Positions 62,980 to 64,000 of a stretch of 64,000 nucleotides of DNA are shown in pieces. Every line of letters begins with the position of its first letter. The first letter of the stretch is position 1. The translations under genes and the position numbers were made by a program. The notes below the pieces were generated by a model. It was given only the letters and a program-made list of their open reading frames with translations, was not told the DNA's origin and ran no database searches. This DNA comes from Kineothrix alysoides (GTDB lineage Bacteria > Bacillota > Clostridia > Lachnospirales > Lachnospiraceae): assembly GCF_000732725.1 (NCBI RefSeq), contig NZ_JPNB01000003.1, forward strand, positions 186,001-250,000, written 5' to 3'.

Positions 62980-63535
62980 ACTGATACTCCTCCTTGAGAT
63001 TCTTTCTAAGCAGCTCCCTGCCCCTTGTGAGCTGGGATGTTACAGTAGATTCTTTCCTCTCTGTAACAAGGCATATTTCCTTTATGCTCATTTCCTGAAA
63101 GTAAAACAAATGTATGACTTCCCGGTATTTTCTCGGAAGCCCTATCACCGCTTCCAGTACTTCTTTATTCTGCTCTCTTTGGAGTGCATCCCTTTCCATA
63201 AGGCTTTCCGAATTCTCCTCGCTATGCAATGCACTTTCCTTTTCCGGCATAACATCTGTATGGCGGTACCATGCGGAACGCCATACTTTCCGGCACCCGT
63301 TCAGCGTTACCTTGATCAGCCATGCCTTTTCATGCTCTGTCGACTCGAATACTTTATTCGTTTTAATAAACTGATAAAATGTCTCTTGTACGACATCCTC
63401 CGCGTCCTGATTGTTCCTAAGCTGTAAAAATGCTATTTTATACAGCATGTCGCTGTATAAGTTTATTTTCAACTGTAACGCTTCCGTGTCAGCTACCTTC
63501 GAAACAGACAATTTATCCCCTTTTTTCTTGTCCAT
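62972..63535 (-). CDS. ECF-type sigma factor (sigma-70 family)
   Basis: A 187-aa ECF sigma factor. Region 2 (residues about 25-95) has AFLQLRNNQDAEDVVQETFY (the DAED motif), and region 4 (about 125-180) has IGLPRKYREVIHLFYFQEMS, then IKEICLVTERKESTVTSQLT. It redirects RNA polymerase to stress or envelope genes when freed from the anti-sigma protein encoded just downstream. GAGAGACC precedes the ATG. The long acidic stretch between the domains (MPEKESALHSEENSESL) is usual for the linker. Confidence 0.93.
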   Translation of the reverse strand: MDKKKGDKLSVSKVADTEALQLKINLYSDMLYKIAFLQLRNNQDAEDVVQETFYQFIKTNKVFESTEHEKAWLIKVTLNGCRKVWRSAWYRHTDVMPEKESALHSEENSESLMERDALQREQNKEVLEAVIGLPRKYREVIHLFYFQEMSIKEICLVTERKESTVTSQLTRGRELLRKNLKEEYQYG

Positions 63536-63727
63536 ATGTACGGTCTCTCATTTATACTTTCTATTTATTTTAGAGTTATCTTTCATCTTTCTTTTCTTAT
63601 CATTCATCTATAATTAATATCCCACAGAAAACAAAAATACTGCAAAAAAATCAATTATTTTTTCCTTATTTTTTTTCTTAAGCTCATAATCATCAATACC
63701 TCCAATAGATTAGACGCTTTTCCATAA

Positions 63728-63779
63728 GAAAAAGTTGCAAAAATTTTAATTATTCACAAAATTTTCACAACTTTTTCTA
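63728..63779 (-). terminator. Long-stem terminator after the VanZ-like gene
   Basis: Minus strand: AGAAAAAGTTG-TG-AAAATTTT pairs with AAAATTTT-TG-CAACTTTTTCT, about 19 pairs, with T-rich ends. The bases between it and the sigma-factor start (63536-63727) contain no gene and should hold the sigma operon promoter. Confidence 0.65.
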
Positions 63780-63806
63780 TCGAAGCAATATGCAGTTTTT
63801 GTAATT

Positions 63807-64000
63807 TCATATATTTTTCTTCCGCTTGCCCAAGCGGTCATCCATAATAGCCTCCCACTTTACGAAAGCAATCCAGCCCAGCGCGGCTCCGAAGCAGTTC
63901 AGCAGAATATCATCCACATCGAAAGCTCCGAAAGCGCTGAATAATTGGAAAACCTCGATTCCGAGCACGAAGATAAATGCATTTAAAAGAAGTATCAGGA
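63807..64000 (-). CDS. VanZ-family membrane protein, C-terminal part
   Basis: About 64 codons to the TGA at 63807 are visible; the gene enters from the right edge. The translation includes LILLLNAFIFVLGIEVFQLF, then SAFGAFDVDDILLNCFGAAL and GWIAF, which carries the VanZ signature E-x-x-Q and FDVDDILLNxxGAxLG. VanZ-like proteins are small membrane proteins, with teicoplanin resistance known for one member only. The role here is unknown. Confidence 0.8.
   Translation of the reverse strand, partial: LILLLNAFIFVLGIEVFQLFSAFGAFDVDDILLNCFGAALGWIAFVKWEAIMDDRLGKRKKNI

Overview
The window looks like chromosomal DNA of a Gram-positive, anaerobic, spore-forming member of the Clostridia, most likely Lachnospiraceae. 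Evidence: moderate G+C, strong AGGAGG ribosome sites in front of most genes, sigmaA promoters with 17-bp spacers, many carbohydrate ABC systems, a B12 adenosyltransferase, an FMN riboswitch and a BclA-like collagen-repeat protein. No rRNA or tRNA gene was seen, so the family assignment is inference.

Layout. (1) 1-11.4 kb: a large sugar or polyol catabolism locus. Leftward genes are a class II aldolase, DhaK, DhaL, an ADP-dependent PFK/glucokinase-family kinase, an FGGY kinase and a ribose/galactose-type ABC importer whose binding protein runs off the left edge. Rightward genes are a DUF4432 epimerase-like protein and a cupin isomerase-like protein. (2) 11.5-15.3 kb: a small accessory patch with a SAP/DUF6434 gene, an IS110-family element with a candidate bridge-RNA region, and a BAAT-like hydrolase. 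(3) 15.4-19.8 kb: a PfkB kinase diverging from a ROK regulator, an MDR dehydrogenase and an SDR. The dehydrogenase promoter and the aldolase promoter share an ACTTT-N3-AAAGT operator, so the two sugar loci may form one regulon. (4) 20.3-24.8 kb: riboflavin operon ribD-ribE-ribBA-ribH under an FMN riboswitch. (5) 24.9-32.8 kb: a maltodextrin-type locus (GH13 enzyme, MalE/F/G-like transporter, LacI regulator, starch-binding-type lipoprotein with two LacI-type operators).

(6) 32.9-45 kb: msrAB, a uracil permease, an MGMT-family protein, a KdpDE-like two-component pair without kdpFABC, CobO plus an unknown Cys-rich partner, a metal P-type ATPase with separate HMA protein and ArsR regulator, a sugar nucleotidyltransferase and an AraC regulator. 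(7) 45-53.4 kb: a VTC - DUF4956 - Cthe_2159-like operon and a two-component system. Both promoters carry CTTAAA direct repeats with 11-bp period, which suggests that the system controls the operon. LysR, YoaK-like and aldo/keto reductase genes lie between them. (8) 53.5-64 kb: a small GIY-YIG-like gene, a Ca-type P-ATPase, the collagen-like protein, a DUF5050-like membrane protein with an aldose epimerase, an atypical response regulator, an ECF sigma/anti-sigma pair, and a partial VanZ gene.

The most unusual content is intergenic: several families of dispersed palindromic elements. The best is a ~240-bp element present three times (near 19.9, 21.1 and 33.9 kb). Its inner core is conserved, while its outer arms change between copies but stay complementary.
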